DNA from: Providencia zhijiangensis
Lineage (GTDB): Bacteria > Pseudomonadota > Gammaproteobacteria > Enterobacterales > Enterobacteriaceae
DNA length: 64,000 bases
Assembly (NCBI RefSeq): GCF_030315915.2
Contig: NZ_CP135990.1
Span: forward strand, 3,286,001-3,350,000
Direction of reading: 5' to 3'
The translations under genes were made by a program, and so were the position numbers. Within the stretch, counting starts at the first letter, position 1. The number at the start of each line of letters is the position of its first letter. The notes beneath the pieces were generated by a model, which had not been told where the DNA came from, did no database searches, and saw only the letters and a program-made list of their open reading frames with translations. Shown here in pieces: positions 9,229-18,046 of the stretch.

Positions 9229-10021
9229 TTTATTGAAGATGAAAAATCCTGTGTTGTATTGCTTGATTAGCGGGATCGCCTTCTTGGCAACACTTTTTAC
9301 CCAGCCTACATGGGCAAATAACATCCAAGACCAAATTAATGGGCTCACACTGCATTCAACCCGTGTGATTTACCCCCATGATGCCAAGAACGGGGTGACG
9401 TACACTATCACCAATAACACGGCGATACCGTATTTATTACAGGCGCGCCTATTGCCGTGGGAAGGGAGCTCATCAAGCAAAACGGCGAGCGATAATACCG
9501 AAACCGCAGATGAAAATTTGACGGCATTTATTGCTTTACCGCCGTTACAGCGCTTCGAGCCGGGCGAAACACTCACATTGCGCATTCTTCAAAAGCATAA
9601 TTTACTCACGCAAGATAAAGAGTCGATTGCGCAGTTATCACTGACGGCGATCCCCGCACAGTCAAAAGAGGCGGCCGAAGGTGCGCAAATGATCCTTGCC
9701 GTACAAAATAATCTGAAGCTGTTTTATCGCCCCGCGGGATTACCGGAACATCATCTCGACAACATCGCCGAACAGCTGCAATTTCAGCGCACAAAAAACA
9801 CGCTAACCCTGAAAAACCCGACGCCTTTTTATGTCACGTTAGCGTCACTGTCGGTGGGGAAAAACGCCCTGAATTTAAGTTCCTCACGCATGGTTCCACC
9901 CTTTGGGGAGGCGCAGTGGCCCCTTGATGCCAGCCATGTCGCAAACGACATTCATTGGCAGCTCATGGACGACGATGGCGGAACCGACAAAATGAGAACA
10001 CGCCAACTCTCAGCAATGTAA
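9215..10021 (+). CDS. Fimbrial periplasmic chaperone (third of three)
   Basis: PapD-like chaperone of 268 residues, the most divergent of the three. The signal peptide ends near TWANNIQ. It keeps LHSTRVIYPHDAKNGVTYTI and NNLKLFYRP at the domain junction, but the usual VFYF/VFYL landmark is replaced by SIAQLSLTAIPA, so the subunit-binding surface probably differs. It overlaps the preceding chaperone and is followed by an 81-base gap before the usher. Confidence 0.86.
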   Translation: MNNINLLKMKNPVLYCLISGIAFLATLFTQPTWANNIQDQINGLTLHSTRVIYPHDAKNGVTYTITNNTAIPYLLQARLLPWEGSSSSKTASDNTETADENLTAFIALPPLQRFEPGETLTLRILQKHNLLTQDKESIAQLSLTAIPAQSKEAAEGAQMILAVQNNLKLFYRPAGLPEHHLDNIAEQLQFQRTKNTLTLKNPTPFYVTLASLSVGKNALNLSSSRMVPPFGEAQWPLDASHVANDIHWQLMDDDGGTDKMRTRQLSAM

Positions 10022-10102
10022 CCGCACCATACAGATAAACACATTCACCCGATGCGCATTGGCAACGGGGGGATTCTTGCATTCGCAAGATAAAGGAAGA
10101 TC

Positions 10103-12862
10103 ATGAAAAAAGCCCATAAAATTGCTGAAAATCAGCCAAAAACCCCTTTTTTCCGTTATCACCCGCTGGCGTGTGTATTGCTATTGGCGGTCGCGCCAAC
10201 ACAGGCCGAAGATTACTTTGATCCCAGTTTTTTAGGGGTAGCAGGTGAAAACACAGACGTGGATTTATCTGCCTTCTCACAAGCCGGTGGCGTAGCTGAA
10301 GGGGAATACACTGTGTCCGTGTTTGTTAACCAACAAGACGTGGGGCAATTTACGCTTAATTTTATCAAAAATGCCCACGGTGAAATCGCACCGGAATTAA
10401 CCCCGGAGCAACTCGACACATTTGGGGTCAATGTACCGCACATTCCTGTCCTGAAAGACTTACCTAACGGCGAGTTTATTTCAGATTTAGGTGCACTGAT
10501 CCCACAAGCGACAACCCGATTAGATTTGTCACGCTTGCGATTAAACATCAGCGTGCCGCAAGTGGCGATGCAATCTCAAGTCAATCGTAATGCAGACCCG
10601 TCATTATGGGACGATGGCATTCCGGCACTCATGGCGAACTATAACGTCAGTGCGGGTCGCACCACGAGCCGCTATGACCACGGCAAAAAAAACCAAAATA
10701 CCAACGTCTTTGCGTCTGCACGCTTGGGTGCCAATGCGGGGCCATGGCGTCTGCGCAGTAACCTCACCCATTCCCGTTTCGAATACAGCGGAAGCGAGAA
10801 CCAATCGGCGACGACCCATACCCAAACCTACTTTTCCAATACCACCCTATCACGGGATATTCGGGCATTGCGCTCGACATTGTTAGTGGGTGAAAGCAGC
10901 ACAGGCAGTGATGTGTTTGATGGCGTGCCCTTTAAGGGCGTGCAACTGACCTCCAATGAACAGATGCTGCCAAGCCAATTACGCGGCTATGCCCCGGCGA
11001 TCAGTGGCGTCGCCAACAGCAACGCCCGCGTCACTATTCGCCAAAATGGCAATATCGTGTACGAAGCCTATGTGGCTCCAGGCCCCTTTTATATCAATGA
11101 TATCCAACAAGCAGGCTTGTCTGGGGATTATGACGTCACGGTCACCGAAGCCGATGGCGCTGAACGCCAGTTTGTGGTGCCTTACTCATCCTTACCCGTG
11201 ATGCTGCGCCCCGGCGGCTGGAAATACGAAGTAGCCTCCGGTCGTTATAACGGTAACTTGACCACCAGCTCGCGTCGCTCTGACTTTATTCTAGGTACCG
11301 CTGTTTATGGGCTGCATAACGATGTCACTCTGTATGGCGGCGCCTTGCTGGCAAAAGATTATCAATCTCTGAGTTTAGGAACAGGGGTCTCTTTAGGGGA
11401 TTTCGGTGCCGTCTCCACGGACGTTACTCACTCATCGGCTAAGTTTACTTATTCCAACCCAGTGGCTAGCGCCAGCGAGCGAAAAACCGGGCAATCCTAC
11501 CGCATCCGTTATTCAAAAAGCTTAATGGCAACAGGCACGTCGGTGGATTTAACCGCATTACGTTACTCCACCGAGCATTTCTATAATTTCAGCGAATTTA
11601 ACAGCCAAGGCTATCGCCTTGAAGAGGGTCTTAGCCCGTGGACGTTGCAACGTCGTCGCAGCAGCTTCCAAACCCAGCTCAGCCAGCAGATGCAACAGTA
11701 TGGCTCACTGCATTTTCGCGCTAATCGCGATGATTACTGGGGTAGCAGCCGAACCTTAACGGGTTTATCCATGGGCTACAGCAACAGCTTTAAAGGGATC
11801 AGCTACGGTGTGAACTACAATATCGACCGCGTAAAAGACAGTCGCAATAACTGGCCGGAAAACCGCCAGCTCTCCTTCAACTTAAGCGTGCCGTTTAGTG
11901 TGTTTACCCAAGACCGTGATTGGCAGTCAATTTATGCCACCTACTCCATGAGTCATGACCAAAATGGGCGCACGCAAAATAATAGCGGCCTGAGCGGCAG
12001 CTTTATGGATGGCAAGCTGTCGTATGGCGCATCACAAAGCTGGGGAAATAAAGGGCAAATTGCCAACACCAACCTGAATGCGGGCTACCAAGGCGATAAA
12101 GGCAGCATCAGCACCGGTTATAGCTATAGCAATAATTCCCAGTCAATCAATATGAATGCCAGCGGCGGCGCCTTGCTCCACGCCGAAGGGCTAACCTTAA
12201 GCCGCTCCATGGGGGACTCTGTCGCACTCATTAGTGCACCGGGCGCCGAAGGCGTCAGTGTTAATGGCGGTTCTGCTGTAACGGATTGGCGAGGCTATGC
12301 GGTGGCACCTTATCTTTCCGACTATAACAAAAACAGCATTGGTTTAGACCCAAGCACATTGCCTGAAAACATCGATTTACCGCAATCCAATACCAACGTT
12401 TACCCCACCAAAGGTGCGGTGGTGAAAGCCAGTTTCCGTACCCGTATCGGCTACCAAGTGCTCATGACCTTAAAACAGGGTGCCAAATATGTGCCATTTG
12501 GGGCCATTGCCACCTTAATTTCCGATAACAGCGCTGACAACATTAGCAGCATTGTGGGGGATGCAGGGCAGGTGTACCTCACTGGGTTACCTGAAACGGG
12601 GGAATTGTTGGTGAAATGGGGGGACGCTGCCGCACAGCAATGTCAGGTGAGTTTTGACTTGCGCCATGTGGATGTCTCCGCAGATATGCCAATCCGCCAA
12701 GCCTCTTATCGCTGTGTGAGTGGGCAACAACAGGCTCAGCCTATGGTATCGAATACACCAGAAACGGCTCAGCAGGTATCCGCTCCAATGGAAAATATCG
12801 AGCCTTTACATCAAACACCCAATAAAACACGTTGGTTACAGTCGCCTGCAGGAGAAAAATAA
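10103..12862 (+). CDS. Fimbrial outer-membrane usher
   Basis: Outer-membrane assembly platform that accepts chaperone-pilin complexes and threads the fibre through a 24-strand beta barrel. The 919 residues are of normal length. A signal peptide ends near TQAEDYF; an N-terminal periplasmic domain follows (DPSFL...VDLSAFSQAGGVAEGEY, residues about 40-170). The barrel contains a plug region near SNARVTIRQNGNIVYEAYVAPGPF split below as a classic FimD-family segment, and C-terminal domains bear the cysteine pair AAQQCQVSF and SYRCVSGQ. Beyond these a polar tail of about 45 residues is unusual. The stop overlaps the adhesin ATG by one base. Confidence 0.94.
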   Translation: MKKAHKIAENQPKTPFFRYHPLACVLLLAVAPTQAEDYFDPSFLGVAGENTDVDLSAFSQAGGVAEGEYTVSVFVNQQDVGQFTLNFIKNAHGEIAPELTPEQLDTFGVNVPHIPVLKDLPNGEFISDLGALIPQATTRLDLSRLRLNISVPQVAMQSQVNRNADPSLWDDGIPALMANYNVSAGRTTSRYDHGKKNQNTNVFASARLGANAGPWRLRSNLTHSRFEYSGSENQSATTHTQTYFSNTTLSRDIRALRSTLLVGESSTGSDVFDGVPFKGVQLTSNEQMLPSQLRGYAPAISGVANSNARVTIRQNGNIVYEAYVAPGPFYINDIQQAGLSGDYDVTVTEADGAERQFVVPYSSLPVMLRPGGWKYEVASGRYNGNLTTSSRRSDFILGTAVYGLHNDVTLYGGALLAKDYQSLSLGTGVSLGDFGAVSTDVTHSSAKFTYSNPVASASERKTGQSYRIRYSKSLMATGTSVDLTALRYSTEHFYNFSEFNSQGYRLEEGLSPWTLQRRRSSFQTQLSQQMQQYGSLHFRANRDDYWGSSRTLTGLSMGYSNSFKGISYGVNYNIDRVKDSRNNWPENRQLSFNLSVPFSVFTQDRDWQSIYATYSMSHDQNGRTQNNSGLSGSFMDGKLSYGASQSWGNKGQIANTNLNAGYQGDKGSISTGYSYSNNSQSINMNASGGALLHAEGLTLSRSMGDSVALISAPGAEGVSVNGGSAVTDWRGYAVAPYLSDYNKNSIGLDPSTLPENIDLPQSNTNVYPTKGAVVKASFRTRIGYQVLMTLKQGAKYVPFGAIATLISDNSADNISSIVGDAGQVYLTGLPETGELLVKWGDAAAQQCQVSFDLRHVDVSADMPIRQASYRCVSGQQQAQPMVSNTPETAQQVSAPMENIEPLHQTPNKTRWLQSPAGEK

Positions 12863-13986
12863 TGAAATTGAATAATCAAAAACGCTGGGGGAAAATGTGG
12901 TCAGTCGCAGCAGGTTTAATGGTATACAGTTTATCTACTACGTGGAGTTTTAGCGACAATGCGGGGGGAACATTTCCGAACGGTTTAGTTTTTTACAAAT
13001 CAGGAATCGTATGGGAGGGCTCACCACAAAATGTTGAGAGAAATGTTTATGAGAAAGGCGCTCGACATATCTATATTAACAGTGAAATATTCTCAAATAT
13101 AGGCGGGGCTTATTGGGGAAGTGTTGATGGTTATTATGGTGTTGTCATCGGACCTGGTATTGTTTTTACATTATCCGGCTTAACTTCTGCTAAAGAGACT
13201 ACAAATTATATAGATGTTGAATATCAATTTAAAAGCGAACCGATAATATCCAGCTCACCAAGTGCAATTAGTGATACTCAACCAGCAATTATGTATGCTG
13301 CCAGATTCGAAAATACCATTTTTGGTAATAGCTCGATTAGCTCCCTAGTTAATAAAAAAATCAATAACTTTCGAGCTGCTCTTTATATTAGCCCCACCGT
13401 AAAGCCTGGAGACTATAGCTTTTCAGGATATATCTTTGTCCATGTAGGTGGGCTGGATAACAAGGCAACTATAGCAGCGGCTCCGTTCTTTACTCTAAAA
13501 CAAGGGTTACAATGCACTATCAACACCCCACCTAAAATTGATTTTGGTAAAGTAAATATTTGGGATTGGGAAGGCAATACTTCAGGTTCTCCTGGAGGGA
13601 ACCGTAAGGATGTTTTAGGGGTCGTTGATGGGAATTTCATGATCAACTGCACTGGAAATAATGGTACTCATTCTCCAGCTAAATTGACACTAAATGGAAC
13701 AATTTATAGCGTTACAAATAATTTAAAAATGACCATGGATGCCACTGGAGAATTAGCACCAGCTACTGTGCGTGCTTCAATTAAGACAATACATGATGCC
13801 TGCGCAACAAAAGGCACCAATTTCGGGCCTGGATCTAATACCCCACCAGCAAATCAAGTTGATTTAGGTGATCTTACCATCGGTTCACACCAAATTCCTT
13901 ATCGTTTTAGCCTTTGCTCTCTCGGAGAGGGAGTTAAATTCGGTGCAGCTTCCGCCACCGCCACCGTCACTCTTGACTGGGAATAA
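12862..13986 (+). CDS. Fimbrial tip adhesin (putative)
   Basis: The 374-residue product is the last fimbrial structural gene and twice the size of the pilins, as expected for a two-domain adhesin. A hydrophobic signal segment covers about residues 12-30. The N-terminal 200 residues are unlike pilins and would be the receptor-binding domain. From about residue 215 (LQCTINTPPKIDFGKVNI) a pilin-like domain follows, with cysteines and a final strand ATATVTLDWE. The ATG at 12862 has a good GGAG site, so the in-frame start at 12832 is rejected. Codon use is more AT-rich than in the usher, suggesting a separately acquired or fast-evolving tip. Confidence 0.75.
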   Translation: MKLNNQKRWGKMWSVAAGLMVYSLSTTWSFSDNAGGTFPNGLVFYKSGIVWEGSPQNVERNVYEKGARHIYINSEIFSNIGGAYWGSVDGYYGVVIGPGIVFTLSGLTSAKETTNYIDVEYQFKSEPIISSSPSAISDTQPAIMYAARFENTIFGNSSISSLVNKKINNFRAALYISPTVKPGDYSFSGYIFVHVGGLDNKATIAAAPFFTLKQGLQCTINTPPKIDFGKVNIWDWEGNTSGSPGGNRKDVLGVVDGNFMINCTGNNGTHSPAKLTLNGTIYSVTNNLKMTMDATGELAPATVRASIKTIHDACATKGTNFGPGSNTPPANQVDLGDLTIGSHQIPYRFSLCSLGEGVKFGAASATATVTLDWE

Positions 13987-13997
13987 CCTGCCTAACC

Positions 13998-14033
13998 GCT
14001 TAGTGGTTTTCACCACAAACCACTAAGCCTTTA
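13998..14033 (+). terminator. Hairpin after the adhesin gene
   Basis: Perfect 12-bp stem GCTTAGTGGTTT (13998-14009) and AAACCACTAAGC (14017-14028), followed by CTTTAT. The weak T-tract suggests partial termination before the downstream SPOR gene. Confidence 0.65.
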
Positions 14034-14054
14034 TCATTCAACGATGAGAATGCC

Positions 14055-15176
14055 ATGATAGCCACTCACCGCCACCGTTTATTCACATTATTGCTCATGG
14101 GAATGTCGCTTCTGTTGTGCCGCCCTGCGCTGTCAGCAGTATCTCCAACATCCCTTGAGCAAATTCACGACCTCGGCGTGCAATCCATCAATGGAGATGG
14201 CGTCCCTATCGATCTCGCAAAAGGGCGTTACTATATTCAGCAATCCGCATTGCAGGGCTATCCCCTCGGTCAGTACCATTTAGGGATTCTGTTTTTCACG
14301 GGTGAAGGTGGCCCTCAAAATACAGCCTGCGCAACGTGGTGGCTGGAAAAAGCCATCGCCGCGAATAACGAAGTGCGTGAAAGAGCTCAACAGGCATTGA
14401 ATGATATTCAGGAAGATACCACTGTCACCACAGAAGCGGTTGATGAACAACGTTGCCAGCAATATTCGTACAATTTAATCAGCTTACCGATGACCGAGCC
14501 CATTCACGCTGAACCGCAAGTTAATGCTATCGAGCTCTCAGCCAAGGGAAATCAGGTGCTACTGGAGATTTTAAACAACCACCGACCGCACCGGATTTAT
14601 GCCACATTGCGCCTATTGCAAAAAGAACTGACTAGAATATGGCAACCTATTGCCGAGCACCGTGAACGCTTAATGCTCGCCGCTGCACATAAAGCCCATA
14701 TTCAGCAACAAACAGCACCAGAGGTAAATGAAACCGTTTCTGACGAACCGACGGAAGTGATCATTACCCTTGTATTGCCCCCGTCAGAACAAAAAGGTGA
14801 AACTGAACAGGTAGAATTAGTGCCAATCGATATGCCTAGCAAGCCAATAGAAGTGACGATCCCGGTGGCGAAACACACCTCAGTGAGCACGAATTTAGGT
14901 GGCGAGATTCGCTCTGCGCCACCTCGTCATTACACATTACAATTAGGCAGCGCAAGCAGCCCTGAAGGGCTTGATGCACAAGCTCGTCGATATAAATTAC
15001 GTAATTATTTGGTCTATGAAACGGTGAGAAATAACCGCCAATGGTATGTTTTAGTGTATGGCGAATACCCAACTCCTCGAGCCGCAAAGCACGCCATACC
15101 AGGCTTACCCTCTGCATTTCAACGGGATAAACCGTGGGTGCGCAGCTTACAACAGGTTCAATCTGAGCTAAACTAA
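14055..15176 (+). CDS. Secreted Sel1-repeat and SPOR-domain protein
   Basis: Protein of 373 residues not assigned to a named family. A signal peptide ends near ALSAVSP. Residues about 33-105 hold two Sel1-like repeats (GRYYIQQSALQGYPLGQYHL and CATWWLEKAIAANN), which usually bind partner proteins. A central polar region contains long acidic stretches. Residues about 292-373 resemble a SPOR domain (HYTLQLGSAS...WYVLVYGEYPTPRAAKHAI), a fold that binds denuded peptidoglycan. It follows the adhesin in the same direction after a 68-base gap with a hairpin. A role in placing or stabilising the fimbria at the cell wall is inference. Confidence 0.7.
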   Translation: MIATHRHRLFTLLLMGMSLLLCRPALSAVSPTSLEQIHDLGVQSINGDGVPIDLAKGRYYIQQSALQGYPLGQYHLGILFFTGEGGPQNTACATWWLEKAIAANNEVRERAQQALNDIQEDTTVTTEAVDEQRCQQYSYNLISLPMTEPIHAEPQVNAIELSAKGNQVLLEILNNHRPHRIYATLRLLQKELTRIWQPIAEHRERLMLAAAHKAHIQQQTAPEVNETVSDEPTEVIITLVLPPSEQKGETEQVELVPIDMPSKPIEVTIPVAKHTSVSTNLGGEIRSAPPRHYTLQLGSASSPEGLDAQARRYKLRNYLVYETVRNNRQWYVLVYGEYPTPRAAKHAIPGLPSAFQRDKPWVRSLQQVQSELN

Positions 15177-15182
15177 CCCACA

Positions 15183-15211
15183 GTTAGGTAGGCGACTATC
15201 GCTTACCTAAC
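15183..15211. terminator. Hairpin between the convergent SPOR and desaturase genes
   Basis: GTTAGGTAGGCGA pairs with TCGCTTACCTAAC (one G-T pair) around a three-base loop. It overlaps the last bases of the desaturase gene. No clear T-run follows on the plus strand; it may serve as a shared barrier between convergent operons. Confidence 0.5.
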
Positions 15212-16312
15212 CCCTTCCCCTGTTCCCATTCGCTTTAAAAACCGCTGCTGATAACGCCACAAGGTTTTGGCATCAACACAGTGATAATCCATGCCAAATT
15301 GCGCGGCAGTTTGCTGAATAATACGAGCAAGCGCTGGATAATGCCGATGGTGCCAATTGGGGAATAAATGGTGCGTCAGATGCAAATTCAATCCGCCGAG
15401 CCAGTAAGTCAGGCACTTCGGCGTGGTTTGCCAATCATAGGTGGTGGAGAACGTATGAGTGTAAAATCCTTGCTCCATGCGCCCTGAATCCGATGCTGTA
15501 TAAAAGGTGGCTTTCGCCCAATGAGTACCCAAAATCAGCACCACAAAAATAAATGACGCGAACATTTGGCTAAGCAGATAAACACCCAATAACGTGCCAA
15601 TGCCGATGCCATAAGGGGATAAAACCCAATACGGTAATAATATTGCTAAGAAAAGATGCAGGATTTTACTCAGCAAAAATACCCCAATACCTTTCGCACC
15701 CTGATGGCGCATTTTTGGGGCAACGCGCGTAAAATGAAAACGGTCAAACCAATCGTAACCCCAAATAAGTGCAGGAAATGTCATTGCTGCGATCAGCGGC
15801 CAATACAAATGCTGCCAACGCATAAACGGATACCAGCGCTGGTATGGGGTTTGGCGCAGTAAAAAATTTTCTTCAATATCCAGATCATAATGGCGAACAT
15901 TGGTATGGGAATGGTGAAAAACAATGTGCCGCACGCGCCAACAATCAGGATCTAACCCTAAAGGAATTGTTACCCAAAAGTTCACAATCCGGTTAAGTGC
16001 TCCTCGCTGAAAAACGGCGTTGTGCGAGGCATCGTGCACCATATTAATCGCCAACAATAAGGCAAAGAAAATAAATAGCGGATAACCCACAAAAAACAGA
16101 ATTCCACCTTGAGAACTTAGCATCAGCCCATAGCTGCCTAAGCACACCAAAATTAGCGTCAAACTTTTGAGATAGACCCTGCCATCGGCAAAGCGGTGAT
16201 CGCCTTTTTCTTGCAGATACCCCTTCGCCGCTTGCTGCAATGCACGGTGAAAAGCCAAGTCATCCCGCTGACGAAAAGCGAGGGGCGGTAATGGCTTAGG
16301 CTTGTACATCAC
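15203..16312 (-). CDS. Membrane fatty-acid desaturase
   Basis: Di-iron membrane desaturase of 369 residues, last gene of the seven-gene lipid-like operon. The three histidine boxes are complete: HDASH at 93-97, HHSHTNVRH at 133-141 and a C-terminal LTHHLFPNWHHRHYP. Hydrophobic pairs of helices flank the boxes. Such enzymes introduce a double bond or hydroxyl group in an acyl chain at the cytoplasmic membrane using O2 and an electron carrier. No ferredoxin or reductase gene is next to it. It overlaps the preceding gene by 17 bases. The exact substrate is unknown. Confidence 0.85.
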   Translation of the reverse strand: MMYKPKPLPPLAFRQRDDLAFHRALQQAAKGYLQEKGDHRFADGRVYLKSLTLILVCLGSYGLMLSSQGGILFFVGYPLFIFFALLLAINMVHDASHNAVFQRGALNRIVNFWVTIPLGLDPDCWRVRHIVFHHSHTNVRHYDLDIEENFLLRQTPYQRWYPFMRWQHLYWPLIAAMTFPALIWGYDWFDRFHFTRVAPKMRHQGAKGIGVFLLSKILHLFLAILLPYWVLSPYGIGIGTLLGVYLLSQMFASFIFVVLILGTHWAKATFYTASDSGRMEQGFYTHTFSTTYDWQTTPKCLTYWLGGLNLHLTHHLFPNWHHRHYPALARIIQQTAAQFGMDYHCVDAKTLWRYQQRFLKRMGTGEGVR

Positions 16313-17420
16313 GTCTATCCACAGGCGTTGTTCCTACGCCCATTAGCACAGCAAGGCTGTGCAACCATAATAGCGCCCCCATCACCAGCCAGAATGGTGT
16401 CAACCAACCTGCGATTATGATCAATAACAGTGTCAGGCTGGCAACGGCAAACCAACTCCATTTTCCCCAACCATAACCGCTTGATAAGCCAGATAATGCG
16501 ACAGTCCCTGCCGCCAACAGCAGAAATAACCCAACTTGCTCAAGAGTCGTCCCATTAAAACCGTACCCATAGCGATACACGTAGCCAATCACCAACGTGA
16601 ACAATAGTAAGGACCCACCCACTAGCCCCATTTTTCCGATGTGATAACTAGGAGAATGCATCGGTTTATTCGCTTTTTTCACGCCCAATATACGCAAAAA
16701 TGGGCGATTACTATCAATCAACGGATTTTCCGTTGCCGCCTCACCACCAATACCGTATTGATGGGGCGTTTCAGGAGATTCAGAAAACGTTCCAAATAGC
16801 TTGTCCCAAATAATAAAGCTGCCGCCAAAGTTACGATTGGCGTACCCGCCCGTTTTTATATGGTGAACCCGATGATGATGCGGCGTCACCATCCACGATT
16901 CCAACCATTTAAACCGAGGAATTAATCCACTGTGGTTAAAAAATTGAATCGTATAATGAAGCACGGATACCGTCATAAAGACGGTGAGCGGTACGCCCAT
17001 CAACGCTAATAACAGAAAGAAAGGAATAGAAGTGAGTGAGGAATACCACGAATTACGTACCCCTAACGAGAGATTAAAATGCTCCCCTTGATGGTGCACC
17101 ACATGCACTGCCCACAAAAGACGGTAACGATGATGTAAGCGGTGAAGCCAATAAAACCCTAAATCCCAAGCGATTAACGTAAACAACCACACCAACCACG
17201 TTGGCCAGCTATCGGTAAGGCCAAAAGAAAAATGTGTGACCACAAAACCGTAGCAAAATAGTTCTAACCCACGGAACAGCCACAGCATGATATGCCCAGA
17301 ATTAAGGTTAAAAACCACATCTTGCCAACTGAATGAAACGCGCTTTTGACGGGCAATAATCAGCGCTTCCACCATCACAATCAACACCATAAAGATAATG
17401 GGAAATGTCAGTTCATTCAT
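16296..17420 (-). CDS. Sterol-desaturase/fatty-acid-hydroxylase family protein
   Basis: Di-iron membrane oxygenase of 374 residues. The eight-histidine pattern is present: HRLHH at 93-97, HVVHH at 106-110 and HHHRVHH at 181-187. The last 140 residues form about four further hydrophobic helices, an extension beyond the core domain (about 270 residues). Family members hydroxylate or desaturate lipids. It sits between the PAP2 and desaturase genes and overlaps the former by four bases (ATGA type), so it belongs to the same transcript. Its substrate is presumably the lipid made by the upstream enzymes. Confidence 0.85.
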   Translation of the reverse strand: MNELTFPIIFMVLIVMVEALIIARQKRVSFSWQDVVFNLNSGHIMLWLFRGLELFCYGFVVTHFSFGLTDSWPTWLVWLFTLIAWDLGFYWLHRLHHRYRLLWAVHVVHHQGEHFNLSLGVRNSWYSSLTSIPFFLLLALMGVPLTVFMTVSVLHYTIQFFNHSGLIPRFKWLESWMVTPHHHRVHHIKTGGYANRNFGGSFIIWDKLFGTFSESPETPHQYGIGGEAATENPLIDSNRPFLRILGVKKANKPMHSPSYHIGKMGLVGGSLLLFTLVIGYVYRYGYGFNGTTLEQVGLFLLLAAGTVALSGLSSGYGWGKWSWFAVASLTLLLIIIAGWLTPFWLVMGALLWLHSLAVLMGVGTTPVDRRDVQA

Positions 17421-18046
17421 CGCACTCTCCGTGACGGATTAGCCGCCAATAAGCGAAACGTCAGTAAACGAACAACCGTTATCGCTATCCACGCACAAGC
17501 CGCGCCGCCAACCACATCAATAAACAGGTGCCGCTTCAGCATTAAGACAGAAAAAATAATCATCAACGCCCACAATAGCCACAAGAGGTTTCTCAAAAAT
17601 TGACCTTTTCGACACAAAGCCCCCCATGCAATTAACGTCAATGACACGTGGAGCGAAGGCAGCATATTTTGCGACGTATCCACCTGCAATAACCCGGCAA
17701 GTGCCTGTTGAGTCAACCCACTCCCTATATTTTGAGGAAACTCGGCTGTGGTTGGATAAATCAGATATACCGTGCCAGATAGCACCGCACAGAGGATCAT
17801 CTGCCACATTAACGGCTTCACTTTTTCTGCGTGACTCAGCAGATAACCGCAGGGAATAAATAGGAAAAATGAGAGATAGAGCCATACCGCATTTGGCGAA
17901 TAACCGATGGCATCATCAATTATCGTGGGGGAAATAACATGTGCAGAAGAATAAATATGCCCCGTCAATGAGTAGATAAACCCAACACATCCCCAACCTA
18001 ATAGTAAATACCCCACGCGCTGCCACACTGACATCGACGTTATCAT
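17417..18046 (-). CDS. PAP2-family membrane phosphatase or phosphotransferase
   Basis: Membrane protein of 209 residues with about five to six helices. PAP2 motifs are seen as PSLHVSL (130-136) and KRHLFIDVVGG (171-181), containing the catalytic histidine pair and the aspartate; the early KxxxxxxRP motif is not obvious. Family members remove or transfer phosphate groups on lipids. The variant motif resembles the inositol-phosphotransferase-like PAP2 branch, so it might attach a head group rather than hydrolyse. Four-base overlaps with both neighbours indicate translational coupling. Confidence 0.8.
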   Translation of the reverse strand: MITSMSVWQRVGYLLLGWGCVGFIYSLTGHIYSSAHVISPTIIDDAIGYSPNAVWLYLSFFLFIPCGYLLSHAEKVKPLMWQMILCAVLSGTVYLIYPTTAEFPQNIGSGLTQQALAGLLQVDTSQNMLPSLHVSLTLIAWGALCRKGQFLRNLLWLLWALMIIFSVLMLKRHLFIDVVGGAACAWIAITVVRLLTFRLLAANPSRRVR

